A stretch of DNA of 34,251 nucleotides from Pseudomonadota bacterium (GCA_002862405.1 PKCZ01000052.1:1-34251), one strand, 5' to 3'; counted from the stretch's first letter, positions 8,227 to 17,718 are shown. Made by a program: numbers and translations. The notes: generated from the sequence alone by a model not told the origin.

Positions 8227-9045
8227 ATGCGCCGGATCCAATTTGTTGTATGCACCCTACTGCTCTGCCTCGTGGTGGGATGCAGCACAAGCCCTACAGG
8301 TAGAAGCCAATTTCTGATCGTTTCTCCAGAGTCGGCCATACAGCAGTCGCGAGGCGCCTATCGGCAAGCAGTGGAGGCACTCCGTGAAGAGAATGAGATA
8401 TCCCAAGACCGATTACTGGAGTCGCGCGTCCGCCGCGTTACAGGGCGAGTGGTAACCGCCGCCGTTGCGAACTTCCCAAAGTCTTTCAGCTGGGACTGGA
8501 GTGTGGTGATTGTCGACGATGCAGACACCGTGAATGCCTGGTGTATGGCCGGCGGCAAAATGGCTGTGTACACGGGCCTGTTTGAACAGCTTGAGCTCAC
8601 TGATGCTGAATTCGCTCAGATTATGGGCCACGAGATTTCTCATGCGCTCGCTGACCATACGGCCGAGCGGATGTCGCGCGCCATGGCGATACAACTGGGC
8701 CTGGTAGCCGTCAGTGCAGCGACTGATGGCAGCCGCGCTGCAGGGCAAAATGCAGAGCTCTTAGCCCAGGTCGCCCTCGAATTACCCAACAGTCGGGTGG
8801 CAGAACGTGAGGCCGACACGCTTGGCATGCGGCTGGCAACCCTCGCAGGATATGACCCGGAGGCCGCTGTGACGTTGTGGCAAAAGATGTCAGGCCTGGC
8901 AGGCGATCGACCAACTGAATTTTTGAGCACGCATCCTGCACCTAACGATAGACAAGCGCGACTCAATCAAATGATCCCGGCCATGCGCGACTTGAATCCG
9001 ACGGGCAAGAAACTACCCGCCGCGGCCATTACTATCGTCGACTAG
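8227..9045 (+). CDS. M48-family metalloprotease lipoprotein
   Basis: The 272-residue product starts at ATG 8227 (GGAG nine bases upstream), giving a lipoprotein signal MRRIQFVVCTLLLCLVVGC with the lipobox VVGC at residue 19. The ORF track start at 8074 lies inside gpsA and is rejected. The zinc protease motif is GHEISHALADH (HEXXH at 135-139), with the second-helix motif AEREADTLG (193-200) and the typical end LSTHPAPNDRQARL. This matches short periplasmic M48 proteases such as the LoiP/YcaL/BepA group, which cut misassembled outer-membrane proteins; the residue after the lipid cysteine is Ser, favouring the outer membrane. It follows gpsA by 55 bases. Its stop overlaps the stop of the convergent BCCT gene, with no space for a terminator. 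Confidence 0.9.
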   Translation: MRRIQFVVCTLLLCLVVGCSTSPTGRSQFLIVSPESAIQQSRGAYRQAVEALREENEISQDRLLESRVRRVTGRVVTAAVANFPKSFSWDWSVVIVDDADTVNAWCMAGGKMAVYTGLFEQLELTDAEFAQIMGHEISHALADHTAERMSRAMAIQLGLVAVSAATDGSRAAGQNAELLAQVALELPNSRVAEREADTLGMRLATLAGYDPEAAVTLWQKMSGLAGDRPTEFLSTHPAPNDRQARLNQMIPAMRDLNPTGKKLPAAAITIVD

Positions 9046-11006
9046 GTCCTACGATGCTGCTCGAATTGAGCAAGGACATCAGCGATGACCTGGGTCTCAG
9101 TCAGACCCCACAAGCAGTACCCCGCTGAACCCGAGGTTAAGTGCACCTCAGTCACCGAGGTTGATCCCTCGACCGGAAGTGCCACTTCATCGCCGCTGGT
9201 ATCAGGAGAAGCATCTACACCCTGAGGTGCCAGCTTCACCGCATAGACAAAACCCGATTCATCATCAGCGCCAGCGGTCAGCGCAATCGAGCCATCAGCT
9301 CCGCTGTAATTGGTTACCGTTGCAGCAACACCACTGTTGTTAAGTTCAGCCGCAAACGCCGACAATGCAGGGAGTACCGTTTCCCGCTGAAACGCAACAA
9401 CCGCATTTTCCGAGGGTGCCTTGAGCAGCGCTCCCAACCGAGACTGCCAATCAACGTCAGCATCTGTATCAAAGCTCGCTGAGGCTTTTCCAAAACTCGA
9501 TTGCATATCGGACTTAAGCGATCGCTGAAGCCCCCAAAGGGCCCCTAACAGGATCAACGAGAACGGAAGCGCACTTGCAATCGTCGCGGTTTGCAGTGCG
9601 CCTAAGCCGCCAGTAATCAGGAGCGTAGCCGAGATTGCAGCAATGATCCCTGTCCAAAGAACGCGCTGAAAGACAGGCGTTTCATCAACGCCACCCGATG
9701 CCATCATGTTAAGCACCAAAGCGCCACTGTCGGCCGAGGTGACAAAAAAGATCACGATCATCACCAAACTCAAAAGCGATAGATAAAACGTACCCGGCAA
9801 ATAATCGAGGAACAGGAACAGCCCAAGTGGCTGATCATTAGCAACGGCCTCGCCAAATGCCACCTCCCCCGCATGAATTAAATCGATAGCGCTACCACCA
9901 AAAACGTTCATCCAAAGCACCACAAATAAAGTCGGTGCCACCATCACACCAATCAAAAACTCTCGTATCGTGCGACCACGCGAAATGCGTGCGATGAAGA
10001 TGCCGACAAAAGGCGCCCAACTTATCCACCAGCCCCAGTAGAAGATCGTCCAACCACCCAGCCATTCAGTGTCTTCGTAAGTGAAAAGATTGGTCGACGT
10101 GGTTATCAGATTGGCCACGTAGTAACCGAAGTTCTCCAGCGTGCCGCCCAAGATCAAGGCCGTAGGCCCGATCAGTAGCACGAAGCATAGGAGCGCTATC
10201 GCAAGAAAGGAGTTGATCTCTGAAAGACGTTTAATACCCGAGTCTAGACCCAGCGCTACGGATACCGCAGCCATCGCCATGATCGCGACGGTGATCGCGA
10301 GTTTGAGACCGCCGGACTCCGGCACACCAAACAGGTAATTAAGGCCCGTGCTCAGCTGCTCGACGCCTAGTCCCAGGCTAGTTGAAATCCCGAAGGTGGT
10401 GCATACGATGGCGAAGACATCGATTGCCGCACCCCACGGGCCGTAGATGCGGTCACCCAAAATAGGATAGAACGCGGAGCGCAGTGTCAGTGGCAAACCT
10501 CGCCGAAACGAGAAGTAAGCCAGCACCAAGGCCATGAGTGCATAGACTGACCAGGCATTGAATCCCCAGTGGAGCATGGTCAGGTTGACCGCCTGATTCT
10601 CTCCACCCAATGCAGTGCCCTCACCAACGGGAGGTCTAAGGTAGTGAACCACGGGCTCCGCCACACCATAGAACATGAGCCCGATCCCAACCCCAGCAGC
10701 AAACAGCATCGATAGCCACGAAAAAAGACTGTATTCAGGTGACGAATTGTCGGGGCCCAGTCGAATGTTGCCGACGCGAGAAAAGGCCAGCACAACCGAT
10801 GCGACCAACAGTATGGCCATCACAATCCCGTAGTACCAACTTGCATTCTCCACGATCGCTGCCTGTAGCGTGCCGAACGCCCCGCCGCTCGTATCGGGAA
10901 ACAAGAGGACAATGCCGACTGTACTCAGCAAAAAGGCGATAGACGGGATGAAAACTGCGCGGTCAACGACAAAACCGCGATCGGACAAATTCAACATGAA
11001 ACGCAT
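9042..11006 (-). CDS. BCCT-family betaine/choline/carnitine-type transporter
   Basis: This is a sodium- or proton-coupled importer of quaternary ammonium osmolytes. About twelve transmembrane segments are visible, with the family signature WTIFYWGWWISWAPFVGIFIARISRGR (about 319-343), including the tryptophan box. LFAAGVGIGLMFYGVAEP (about 101-118) is the Gly-rich TM1 segment. After the last helix there is a cytoplasmic tail of roughly 120 residues (SFGKASASFDTDADVDWQSRL...), longer than the core family, possibly an osmosensory or regulatory domain. The ORF track begins at a TTG (11066); I prefer ATG 11006 (MRFMLNLSDRG, 654 residues), or ATG 10997 just after it, because the extra 20 residues are not typical. 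Neither ATG has a clear Shine-Dalgarno sequence. The substrate could be glycine betaine, choline or DMSP. Confidence 0.9.
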   Translation of the reverse strand: MRFMLNLSDRGFVVDRAVFIPSIAFLLSTVGIVLLFPDTSGGAFGTLQAAIVENASWYYGIVMAILLVASVVLAFSRVGNIRLGPDNSSPEYSLFSWLSMLFAAGVGIGLMFYGVAEPVVHYLRPPVGEGTALGGENQAVNLTMLHWGFNAWSVYALMALVLAYFSFRRGLPLTLRSAFYPILGDRIYGPWGAAIDVFAIVCTTFGISTSLGLGVEQLSTGLNYLFGVPESGGLKLAITVAIMAMAAVSVALGLDSGIKRLSEINSFLAIALLCFVLLIGPTALILGGTLENFGYYVANLITTSTNLFTYEDTEWLGGWTIFYWGWWISWAPFVGIFIARISRGRTIREFLIGVMVAPTLFVVLWMNVFGGSAIDLIHAGEVAFGEAVANDQPLGLFLFLDYLPGTFYLSLLSLVMIVIFFVTSADSGALVLNMMASGGVDETPVFQRVLWTGIIAAISATLLITGGLGALQTATIASALPFSLILLGALWGLQRSLKSDMQSSFGKASASFDTDADVDWQSRLGALLKAPSENAVVAFQRETVLPALSAFAAELNNSGVAATVTNYSGADGSIALTAGADDESGFVYAVKLAPQGVDASPDTSGDEVALPVEGSTSVTEVHLTSGSAGYCLWGLTETQVIADVLAQFEQHRRT

Positions 11007-11136
11007 ACTTATCAAAATGTCGATGAAGTGTAACAGTAACTGCCTCGCAAACACTTGCTCGAGCAATTAAAAGAGCAAAAAGTACTTTGCGTATTAATTA
11101 TTTACATTTTTTATTAATTTTGTCCTTCAAAACAAT

Positions 11137-11169
11137 GGGTTATACCATCTTCGGCGCGGGCTATACCAA
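11137..11169 (+). promoter_or_regulatory. Two direct repeats GGGYTATACCA spaced 21 bp before the TBDR
   Basis: GGGTTATACCAT (11137) and GGGCTATACCAA (11158) are direct repeats with a 21-base period, two helical turns. They lie 53-85 bases before the TBDR start and downstream of a strongly AT-rich stretch that could act as an UP element. A TAGAAT box (about 11185) could be a -10 element. The arrangement suggests a tandem activator or repressor site. Confidence 0.4.
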
Positions 11170-11221
11170 TTAAATACTTTGAGCTAGAATCTTCTGACCA
11201 CTCTGATAACGGAAGTGTTTT

Positions 11222-14077
11222 ATGTTTCTCACCAATAAGTTTGGCAAGCGGCCCTTATCGCTTGCCGTAGCCGCTGCTATTGCGCCGGCTTTAGCGTCCA
11301 CAGCACTCGCGCAAAACCTTCAGCTTGAGGAAGTTGTCGTTACTGCGACCAAGCGTGCTGAAAACCTTCAAGATGTTCCGATCTCAGTCAATGCCTTGTC
11401 TGGCGATGCCATGCGGTCGCAGAACATTATGACCTTCGATGACTACGTCGAGTTCCTGCCTAACGTCGTGAGCGCTGGTATTGGTCCAGGTCAGAAAGAA
11501 ATTTATATCCGCGGTTCAGCCTCTGAGCAGTCGTCTATTACTGTTGCGCCAGCGCAGGGCTCTGCTCCGGGCGTAGCACTGTACCTCGACGAGATGCCCG
11601 TATCGTTTGGCGCTCGTAACCTAGATGTGTACGCAGCTGACCTTGAGCGTATCGAGGTGCTCTCTGGCCCTCAGGGCACGCTCTTTGGCGCAAGCTCGCA
11701 GTCGGGCAACATGCGTCTCATCACGAACAAGCCTAACCAGGACGAGTTTGAAGCCAGCATTGACTTTGGTATGAGCTCAACGTCGGGCGGCGCGGGCAGT
11801 AATAATGTCGAGGCAATGATCAACATCCCATTGAGCGATCGCGCTGCAGTTCGCTTCGTTGGCTACAGCGATAACCAAGGTGGTTGGATTGACAACGTAT
11901 CGGGCAGCTTTACGCCAAGTGGTGACGTTATAGATCGTAACAACTCGGCCGGTTACGGGCCTTTCTTCAGTGGCTTCCCGCTGACGACAATTCAATCCGC
12001 CTCAAACGCAGATCTTGCCGAGGATGACTGGAACGAAGCCAAGTACAACGGTTTCCGCGTAGCGGCGAGCTACGATTTTAACGACGAGTGGAGTGGCTTG
12101 TTGACTCACATGTCGCAGGAAATCGATGTTGAAGGTTCATTCTTGGTCGACCCAAGCTTGGGTGACGAGAAGTCTATGAAGTTTGCGCCTGAGCACAACC
12201 TCGATGAGTTCGATATTACCACCTGGACCCTCGAAGGCCGACTGGCCAATCTCGACATGGTTTACACCGGTGGTTACATCGATCGTGAAGTCGATGCCAT
12301 CATCGATTACACCCACTACAACAACGGCGGTGGCTACATCACCTACTACCTCTGTAGCGGAAATATCTACTCAGGTGACAAGGCCAATGCAACTAACACA
12401 TGTTTTGACCCCACCAAGCAGTATGCTGATGCTTCAACCAACGAGCGAACTACGCACGAGATCCGTTTCAGCAGTGACCCAGACAACCGTCTGCGCTGGA
12501 TGGCAGGTGTGTATATGAGCGATGTCGACACTACGCACGTTGGTGAATTTCAATATATGTCGACCAATGACGCATTCAGCGAGCACATTGTTAACTATTT
12601 TGGGTCAGGCGCTCCGTTCGAAGTTGGAAACACAACGATTCCTAATACGGCAGGTACAAATACCGTAGGCCCACGAAGCCCACTGACAACCTTCTATAAT
12701 GATTACACGCGAACTGAGGAAGAGACCGCGTTCTTTGGTGAAGTTGCATTGGATCTCACCGACGATCTAACAATTTCATTGAGTGCTCGACGTTATGATC
12801 TCAAGTCGCAGCTACAAGGCGCTTCAAACTTCTCGTTTGGCTGTCGCTATGGCGCGCCATTCACCGATCGTGACACACCTGCAGGCGCGGGCTTCGGTAA
12901 TGCTGAAGTCACACCTGATGGCCGCTGTAACAGTAACGCCTTCAGTAACGACGTAACGTCACGTCTTCTAACATTGGGGGCCTACGCTGCATCGGGTGAT
13001 GACAACATCATCTTGAACGCAACCAGCCCTAATGGTGCGCGCGACATGTTCCGAGGTGGTGGTAGCAACGCAGCCACATTGGCCGCGATCCAGAACGGCA
13101 ACCTGGATATCGGTGATATCTCTGCTGACGGATCAACGGAAGAAGAGGACACAATCGTTCGACTGTCTCTGAACTACAACCTGTCCAATGATGTGATGGT
13201 TTACGGTATCTACTCAGAGGGCTATCGCCCAGCGACACAGAACCGTAACGCAGGCCAGTTGGCAGCAAACCAGAGCGGCGTATACGAGGGTTATGTGGTA
13301 CCAGCAGTAGCGGTCACCGATACACTCGAGAACATCGAGTTTGGTATGAAGGGTGAGTTCCTCGATCGTACATTGCGATTGAATGCAAGCTTTTACATGA
13401 CCGAGATCACTGACCTACAAGTATCTCGTTTTGACCCATCAAACGTAGCGTTCCTCGTCTTCATGGAGAACGTTGGTGATGCAGAGTCAAACGGCATCGA
13501 TGTGGATTTCCAATGGGCTGCCGGCAGCAACCTGTTGATTTCAGGTGCTGCCAGCTTCCTCGATACGGAAATCACTCGTCTGAACCCCCAGCTGCAGGGT
13601 GTTGCGGTTCCTGTTGGATCAGAGTTACCTCTGGCACCTCGCTTCTCGGGTAACGTTCGCGTCCGCTACGACTACGAAGTGCCCAGCATGGCCGCCAATG
13701 GCTACGTAACAGCTGCACTAGTACATCGTGGTGAATCGGTAGCTGGCATCGTAGGTAGTGCGGCCTTTATGGATGACACAGGTGTTCTCGCCTATGGCGC
13801 TTCATCTGGTCTGGGCCTGCAGAACGAGGGTGGTACGTTTGGTACGGTTAATGACCGTACTGGAAACCTTCCAGCAAACACCCGTTTTGTTAACGAGTCT
13901 GCAACCATGATCAACCTGAGCGCTGGTCTTGAGAAGGACAACTGGCTCGCTGAGGTCTACGTTCGTAACCTCACAAGTGAAGAAGGTGCGATCGTGCAAA
14001 CGGCAGGTAAATTTACGCCTGAAGCTACGATCAACCGACCCAGAACGCTTGGTTTGAGGCTCTCTTACCGCTTCTGA
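11222..14077 (+). CDS. TonB-dependent receptor, sulfotransferase-linked copy 1
   Basis: The 951-residue product has a signal peptide (PLSLAVAAAIAPALASTALAQ) and TonB-box-like QLEEVVVTATKR (34-45). A plug follows (ENLQDVPISVNALSG, IYIRGSASEQ, LERIEVLSGPQGTLFGASSQSGNMRLIT), then a long beta barrel ending in LRLSYRF. GGAAG precedes the ATG. A segment at 363-383 (IDYTHYNNGGGYITYYLC..) holds six tyrosines and leads into a cysteine pair (C378, C394) that should lie in an extracellular loop; a second pair occurs in FGCRYGAPF...GRCNSN. The plug type is that of large proteobacterial TBDRs for plant or algal compounds, sterol-like or other complex organics; the ligand is not readable. A strong terminator follows, then a TPR-sulfotransferase on the same strand, the same partner as for the TBDR at 24967. 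Confidence 0.95.
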   Translation: MFLTNKFGKRPLSLAVAAAIAPALASTALAQNLQLEEVVVTATKRAENLQDVPISVNALSGDAMRSQNIMTFDDYVEFLPNVVSAGIGPGQKEIYIRGSASEQSSITVAPAQGSAPGVALYLDEMPVSFGARNLDVYAADLERIEVLSGPQGTLFGASSQSGNMRLITNKPNQDEFEASIDFGMSSTSGGAGSNNVEAMINIPLSDRAAVRFVGYSDNQGGWIDNVSGSFTPSGDVIDRNNSAGYGPFFSGFPLTTIQSASNADLAEDDWNEAKYNGFRVAASYDFNDEWSGLLTHMSQEIDVEGSFLVDPSLGDEKSMKFAPEHNLDEFDITTWTLEGRLANLDMVYTGGYIDREVDAIIDYTHYNNGGGYITYYLCSGNIYSGDKANATNTCFDPTKQYADASTNERTTHEIRFSSDPDNRLRWMAGVYMSDVDTTHVGEFQYMSTNDAFSEHIVNYFGSGAPFEVGNTTIPNTAGTNTVGPRSPLTTFYNDYTRTEEETAFFGEVALDLTDDLTISLSARRYDLKSQLQGASNFSFGCRYGAPFTDRDTPAGAGFGNAEVTPDGRCNSNAFSNDVTSRLLTLGAYAASGDDNIILNATSPNGARDMFRGGGSNAATLAAIQNGNLDIGDISADGSTEEEDTIVRLSLNYNLSNDVMVYGIYSEGYRPATQNRNAGQLAANQSGVYEGYVVPAVAVTDTLENIEFGMKGEFLDRTLRLNASFYMTEITDLQVSRFDPSNVAFLVFMENVGDAESNGIDVDFQWAAGSNLLISGAASFLDTEITRLNPQLQGVAVPVGSELPLAPRFSGNVRVRYDYEVPSMAANGYVTAALVHRGESVAGIVGSAAFMDDTGVLAYGASSGLGLQNEGGTFGTVNDRTGNLPANTRFVNESATMINLSAGLEKDNWLAEVYVRNLTSEEGAIVQTAGKFTPEATINRPRTLGLRLSYRF

Positions 14078-14102
14078 TTTAGAGACTAAGTTAGTACCCT
14101 GT

Positions 14103-14130
14103 AAAGGGCGGACAATGTCCGCCCTTTTTT
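14103..14130 (+). terminator. Strong Rho-independent terminator after TBDR copy 1
   Basis: GGGCGGAC-AAT-GTCCGCCC is a perfect eight-base GC-rich stem with a three-base loop, flanked by AAA and TTTTTT that extend it. It starts 25 bases after the receptor stop and ends only 27 bases before the sulfotransferase start, so it can separate receptor and enzyme expression levels. Confidence 0.93.
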
Positions 14131-14157
14131 ATTTCTACCAAAAAGAAAATTTATTCA

Positions 14158-16155
14158 GTGATTGCAGAGTCGATTCAACAAGCCCGTGTAGCCATGGGCA
14201 AGCGAGCCTTTAGCGAGTCTCGAGCCTTACTCAGCGAAGCGCTCACCGCTGAGCCAGACAACTTTGAAGCACGCTACACCCTTGCGGTATTAGAACGCGC
14301 AGAGGGTAATCACGATAAAGCGCTAGAACTCCTGACTGCTCTGACAGCAGAAAAGTCCGACTTTGGCAGGGGCTTTCAAGAGATGGGCTTGTGCGAGCTT
14401 GCTTTAAAGCGAGAGCAAAAAGCAGTATCTGCGTTCGAGGAGGCTGTGGATCGAGATGGATCTCTGATTGATAGCTGGAAGTTCATCACTGCCTACTACC
14501 GACGAACGGGCGATCCTCGAGCTGAACAGGCAGGTAAACAGGTCGAATTTCTTGCCGCGCTCCCCGGTGAACTGCGGACCGTAATTAGCTATCTTGCAGC
14601 TAATCGACTCGGCGATGCGGAGCGTCTTTGCCGCTACTTCATGCAGCAGAACAAAACACATGTTGAAGGCATGCGTTTGATGGCTGAGATCGCTACTCGA
14701 ACAGGTGTATTCGACGACGCGGAATTCCTCCTCGAAACGGTCATGGAGCTTGAGCCCGAGCACTACGACGCTGAAATCCAGCTGACTCATGTTCTGCTCA
14801 GACGCCAGCGGTTTCATAAGGCGCACTTGCGTGCGAAGTCGATGTACCAACGTTTAGATAATCCTCCTCAACAAGTGCAGGCGCTCTACGCGTCGGTCTG
14901 TTTTGGTGTCGGTGAGAACGAAGAGGCTATTCGGGTGTATCAAGAGATGATCCGCACGATGCCAAAAGACCCTGCACTTCGGGTTTCGCTCGCACACATC
15001 TACAACGCGACCGGCGAATCCCATCGCGCTATCGACCTTTTCAAGCAGGCTTATGACTTGAACCCAAGTTTTGGCGATGCCTTTTGGAGCTTGGCAAACA
15101 CCAAGTCCTATCGCTTCACTGAGGATGAAGTCAACGCGATGACTGAAAGTTTGAGTGGCGATAACACTCCCGAGCTCGACCGTATTCAAATGCACTTTGC
15201 TCTCGGGAAGGCGCATGAAGACAGTAAAAATTTTATGGCCGCGTTTGAGAACTATCAACAAGGAAACGCACTAAAGCTTGCGGTATCGAATCACAGCCGT
15301 GAGCAGCTCGACATCCGCGTCTCTACTCAAATAGATGTCTGCAAAGCCTCATTGTTTGATCGCCTAGGCGATGTAGGCCATGCCGCACCGGACCCTATCT
15401 TTATTGTCGGATTGCCTCGTGCGGGCTCAACCCTGCTAGAGCAAATACTCGCATCGCATTCACAAGTGGATGGCACGATGGAGTTGCACGACATTCTCGA
15501 TCTGGCGAAGCGATTGCGCGGCCGAGACAAGGCGGGCGACCCTAGCCCTCGCTATCCGCGTATTTTGGGCGAGCTTCCCACAGAGCGGTTTGAACAATTC
15601 GGCAAGCAATTTATCGAGGACACGCGCGCTTACCGAGGCGCTGCACCGCGTTTTATCGACAAGATGCCAAATAACTTTTTCCACGTGGGGCTCATCAAAC
15701 TCATCCTTCCCAATGCGAAAGTAATCGATGCACGACGACACCCCATGGCGTGTTGCTTTAGCGGTTACAAACAGTTGTTTGGTGAGGGTCAGGAGTTCTC
15801 CTACGGCTTGGAGGAGATAGGTAACTACTACAAGCAGTACGTTGATCTCATGAATCATTGGAATGAGGTATTACCCGGCTTTGTTTTGCGCGTTCAACAT
15901 GAGGATGTCATCGACGACCTCGAGACTCAGGTACGGCGCATTCTGGACTTCTGTGGGCTCGAATTTGAGGAGTCCTGCGTGGAGTTTCACAAGACGAAAC
16001 GCACCGTAAGAACACCCAGTGCGGAGCAAGTTCGCCAGCCCATCAATACCTCAGGCGTCGACCAATGGCGTAACTTTGAGGAATACCTTGACCCACTAAA
16101 ACGTGCTCTCGGCCCCGAGCTATTGAATACCTATGGGATAGATCCTCCTCGATGA
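14158..16155 (+). CDS. TPR-repeat sulfotransferase (PAPS-dependent), copy 1
   Basis: The 665-residue cytoplasmic protein (no signal peptide) has about 400 residues of tetratricopeptide repeats (for example DNFEARYTLAVLERAEGNHDKALELLTAL; DPALRVSLAHIYNATGESHRAIDLF), then a Sulfotransfer_3/tyrosylprotein-sulfotransferase-like domain. The 5'-phosphosulfate loop is FIVGLPRAGSTLLEQIL (415-431), the likely catalytic acid is in GTMELHD (E442), and the 3'-phosphate region is VIDARRHPMACCFSGYKQLF (522-541). The C-terminal TPSAEQVRQPINTSGVDQWRNFEEYL is typical of the family. It moves sulfate from PAPS to a hydroxyl; TPR arms usually hold a protein or peptide. The start is GTG at 14158 with only a weak purine-rich leader; the next ATG (M13) is possible. 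It follows TBDR copy 1 past a terminator and overlaps the next gene by ATGA. Confidence 0.92.
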   Translation: MIAESIQQARVAMGKRAFSESRALLSEALTAEPDNFEARYTLAVLERAEGNHDKALELLTALTAEKSDFGRGFQEMGLCELALKREQKAVSAFEEAVDRDGSLIDSWKFITAYYRRTGDPRAEQAGKQVEFLAALPGELRTVISYLAANRLGDAERLCRYFMQQNKTHVEGMRLMAEIATRTGVFDDAEFLLETVMELEPEHYDAEIQLTHVLLRRQRFHKAHLRAKSMYQRLDNPPQQVQALYASVCFGVGENEEAIRVYQEMIRTMPKDPALRVSLAHIYNATGESHRAIDLFKQAYDLNPSFGDAFWSLANTKSYRFTEDEVNAMTESLSGDNTPELDRIQMHFALGKAHEDSKNFMAAFENYQQGNALKLAVSNHSREQLDIRVSTQIDVCKASLFDRLGDVGHAAPDPIFIVGLPRAGSTLLEQILASHSQVDGTMELHDILDLAKRLRGRDKAGDPSPRYPRILGELPTERFEQFGKQFIEDTRAYRGAAPRFIDKMPNNFFHVGLIKLILPNAKVIDARRHPMACCFSGYKQLFGEGQEFSYGLEEIGNYYKQYVDLMNHWNEVLPGFVLRVQHEDVIDDLETQVRRILDFCGLEFEESCVEFHKTKRTVRTPSAEQVRQPINTSGVDQWRNFEEYLDPLKRALGPELLNTYGIDPPR

Positions 16156-16769
16156 TCTTCTCCTCCAGCAAGAAATTTATCTTTTTTGCAGTCCCAAAAA
16201 CGGGAACCCATGCGGTCCGAGAGGTGTTACGCCCTCTGCTAACTGACGCAGACTGGGAGCAACAAATGTTAACCGGGCGCATGCTTTCACCCGTCCCAGA
16301 GCTCGCTACGATCGGACACGGTCATATTTCCTATCAACAACTCACACGCGCGGTTGGGCAGGAGGAGATATCAAACCACTTCAGCTTTGCCATTGTGCGC
16401 CACCCCATTGAGCGCTTTATGTCAGTGTGTGCCTTCCTTGCTCGAACGGATCCGAGCTACGCCGATGACCCTGTGGAGTGGGCCAAGCGTGCCTTTGGAT
16501 TTGAACGCTTTCGTCAGCGCGTTTTGGTGCGCCCACAATCCGAACTTCTTATCGACGATAGCGGTGAGCTCGCACCTTCTTTTGTCGGTCGCTACGAGCA
16601 GCTAGAGAGAGATTTGAACGTGATATGTGAGGAACTCGGAGTACAACTTCCGACGTTAAAACGCAGAAATGTGACACCAAACGAGAAGCCAGATATTTAT
16701 CGCGATACTGATTTCATGAAGGATTTAGAGGCGTTTTATAGCGCCGATTTTAGGTTGCTCGGCTACTAG
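16152..16769 (+). CDS. Small sulfotransferase, Sulfotransfer_2-like
   Basis: The 205-residue product begins in an ATGA overlap with the TPR-sulfotransferase stop, so the two are translationally coupled. It has a 5'-phosphosulfate binding loop KFIFFAVPKTGTHAVREVL (8-26) and the 3'-phosphate motif FAIVRHPIERFMSVCAF (near 79-95), as in Golgi-type carbohydrate sulfotransferases (HNK-1/chondroitin type), which often add sulfate to sugars. There are no TPRs and no signal peptide, so it should be cytoplasmic. Its acceptor is unknown and it need not share the acceptor of its larger neighbour. Its last 20 bases overlap the end of the convergent oxygenase gene. Confidence 0.82.
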   Translation: MIFSSSKKFIFFAVPKTGTHAVREVLRPLLTDADWEQQMLTGRMLSPVPELATIGHGHISYQQLTRAVGQEEISNHFSFAIVRHPIERFMSVCAFLARTDPSYADDPVEWAKRAFGFERFRQRVLVRPQSELLIDDSGELAPSFVGRYEQLERDLNVICEELGVQLPTLKRRNVTPNEKPDIYRDTDFMKDLEAFYSADFRLLGY

Positions 16770-17718
16770 CAGAGCTAAACTCAGCAACGCGCCGCGGGCG
16801 CAATGCGGCGGCAAGAATCCGCTGATTGATAATGGGGTTAATCCCCACCTGATTCGATGATGTCACTAGCACGCGCGGGTCCAGTTCCAGCTGAGAAGCC
16901 GTTCGCTCTAAGACAGCGCGGTAGTGTGGAAAGGCCGACTCACTGAACCCGTGCAAACTCCATATCTCGCGCCAGTCATGAACTAAATCGAGCAGGAGAT
17001 GTCTGTATCGGAGCATGGTAGCTGGGTCATTCGCCGTATTGGCTTCACAGTCCCCTAGCACTTGCTCGACGATCGCCAACATTTCTCCTGGGGCCATGAC
17101 TGGCGCGACAGGGAACTGCTCTGTGCGTAGCTTAGGTGTTAGCTGCGGGTCATAACTAATATCGATGGGGGCTGCGTTAGTTGCGGACCGCACGGTACGC
17201 CAAAATCGAGATGAACCCGCAAGATCGATGACCAAATGTACCCGCGAGAGGTTGCTTGCGTTGATCACTCGGTGCCGGCGCCAAGAATCAAACAACCAGC
17301 TTTCACCCACCGCCATGTGTACCGACTCGTCTCCACAATAAAAAATGACAGAGGGGTCCGTCACGATGGGTACGTGAATACGCACACGACTGACCCAATG
17401 ATAGTTAAAATCCACGTGCTCAGCGACTTGTGCACCAGGCGCTAAGCGCATAAGCCGCGATCTCGCCACGACTTCTCCAAATGACGTAACGGTCTGGTGT
17501 AGATAGGGACTTTCGCGAAGTGCCCGAGTTGCCTGCATCGCACCATCAAACGCGTGGTTCATTTCGCCGTTGACTGAAACCAGTGGCACAGCTGAATTAC
17601 CGGGCAGTCCTGACGGATGATCGAGCCAGAAATCCGTGGGTAAAGCTTCAACCTCACGCGCAAGCAACTGGCTGTCAAAGCGCCAAGGAAGCTGAAGAAA
17701 GGGCTGATTGAATTCCAT
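16750..17718 (-). CDS. Aspartyl/asparaginyl beta-hydroxylase-like Fe(II)/2-oxoglutarate oxygenase
   Basis: Residues 80-170 match the Asp/Asn hydroxylase fold: RLAPGAQVAEHVDFNYHW (H101, D103), RVRIHVPIVTDPSVIFYCG, MAVGESWLFDSWRRHRVIN (H149) and RVHLVIDL (R159). The histidines should bind iron and the arginine 2-oxoglutarate. Known relatives hydroxylate Asp/Asn side chains of proteins or free amino acids. A C-terminal extension of about 150 residues has no clear family. The ORF track starts at a TTG (17790), which lies inside a palindrome shared with marR; I chose ATG 17718 (MEFNQPFLQLPW, 322 residues), although no good ribosome site is visible; ATG 17772 is an alternative. It converges on the sulfotransferase pair and diverges from a MarR gene, suggesting one modification locus. 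Confidence 0.8.
   Translation of the reverse strand: MEFNQPFLQLPWRFDSQLLAREVEALPTDFWLDHPSGLPGNSAVPLVSVNGEMNHAFDGAMQATRALRESPYLHQTVTSFGEVVARSRLMRLAPGAQVAEHVDFNYHWVSRVRIHVPIVTDPSVIFYCGDESVHMAVGESWLFDSWRRHRVINASNLSRVHLVIDLAGSSRFWRTVRSATNAAPIDISYDPQLTPKLRTEQFPVAPVMAPGEMLAIVEQVLGDCEANTANDPATMLRYRHLLLDLVHDWREIWSLHGFSESAFPHYRAVLERTASQLELDPRVLVTSSNQVGINPIINQRILAAALRPRRVAEFSSASSRAT

Noticed and set aside
14404-14850. 148-residue minus ORF inside the TPR-sulfotransferase
   Set aside because: Antisense shadow of a gene with clear TPR repeats.
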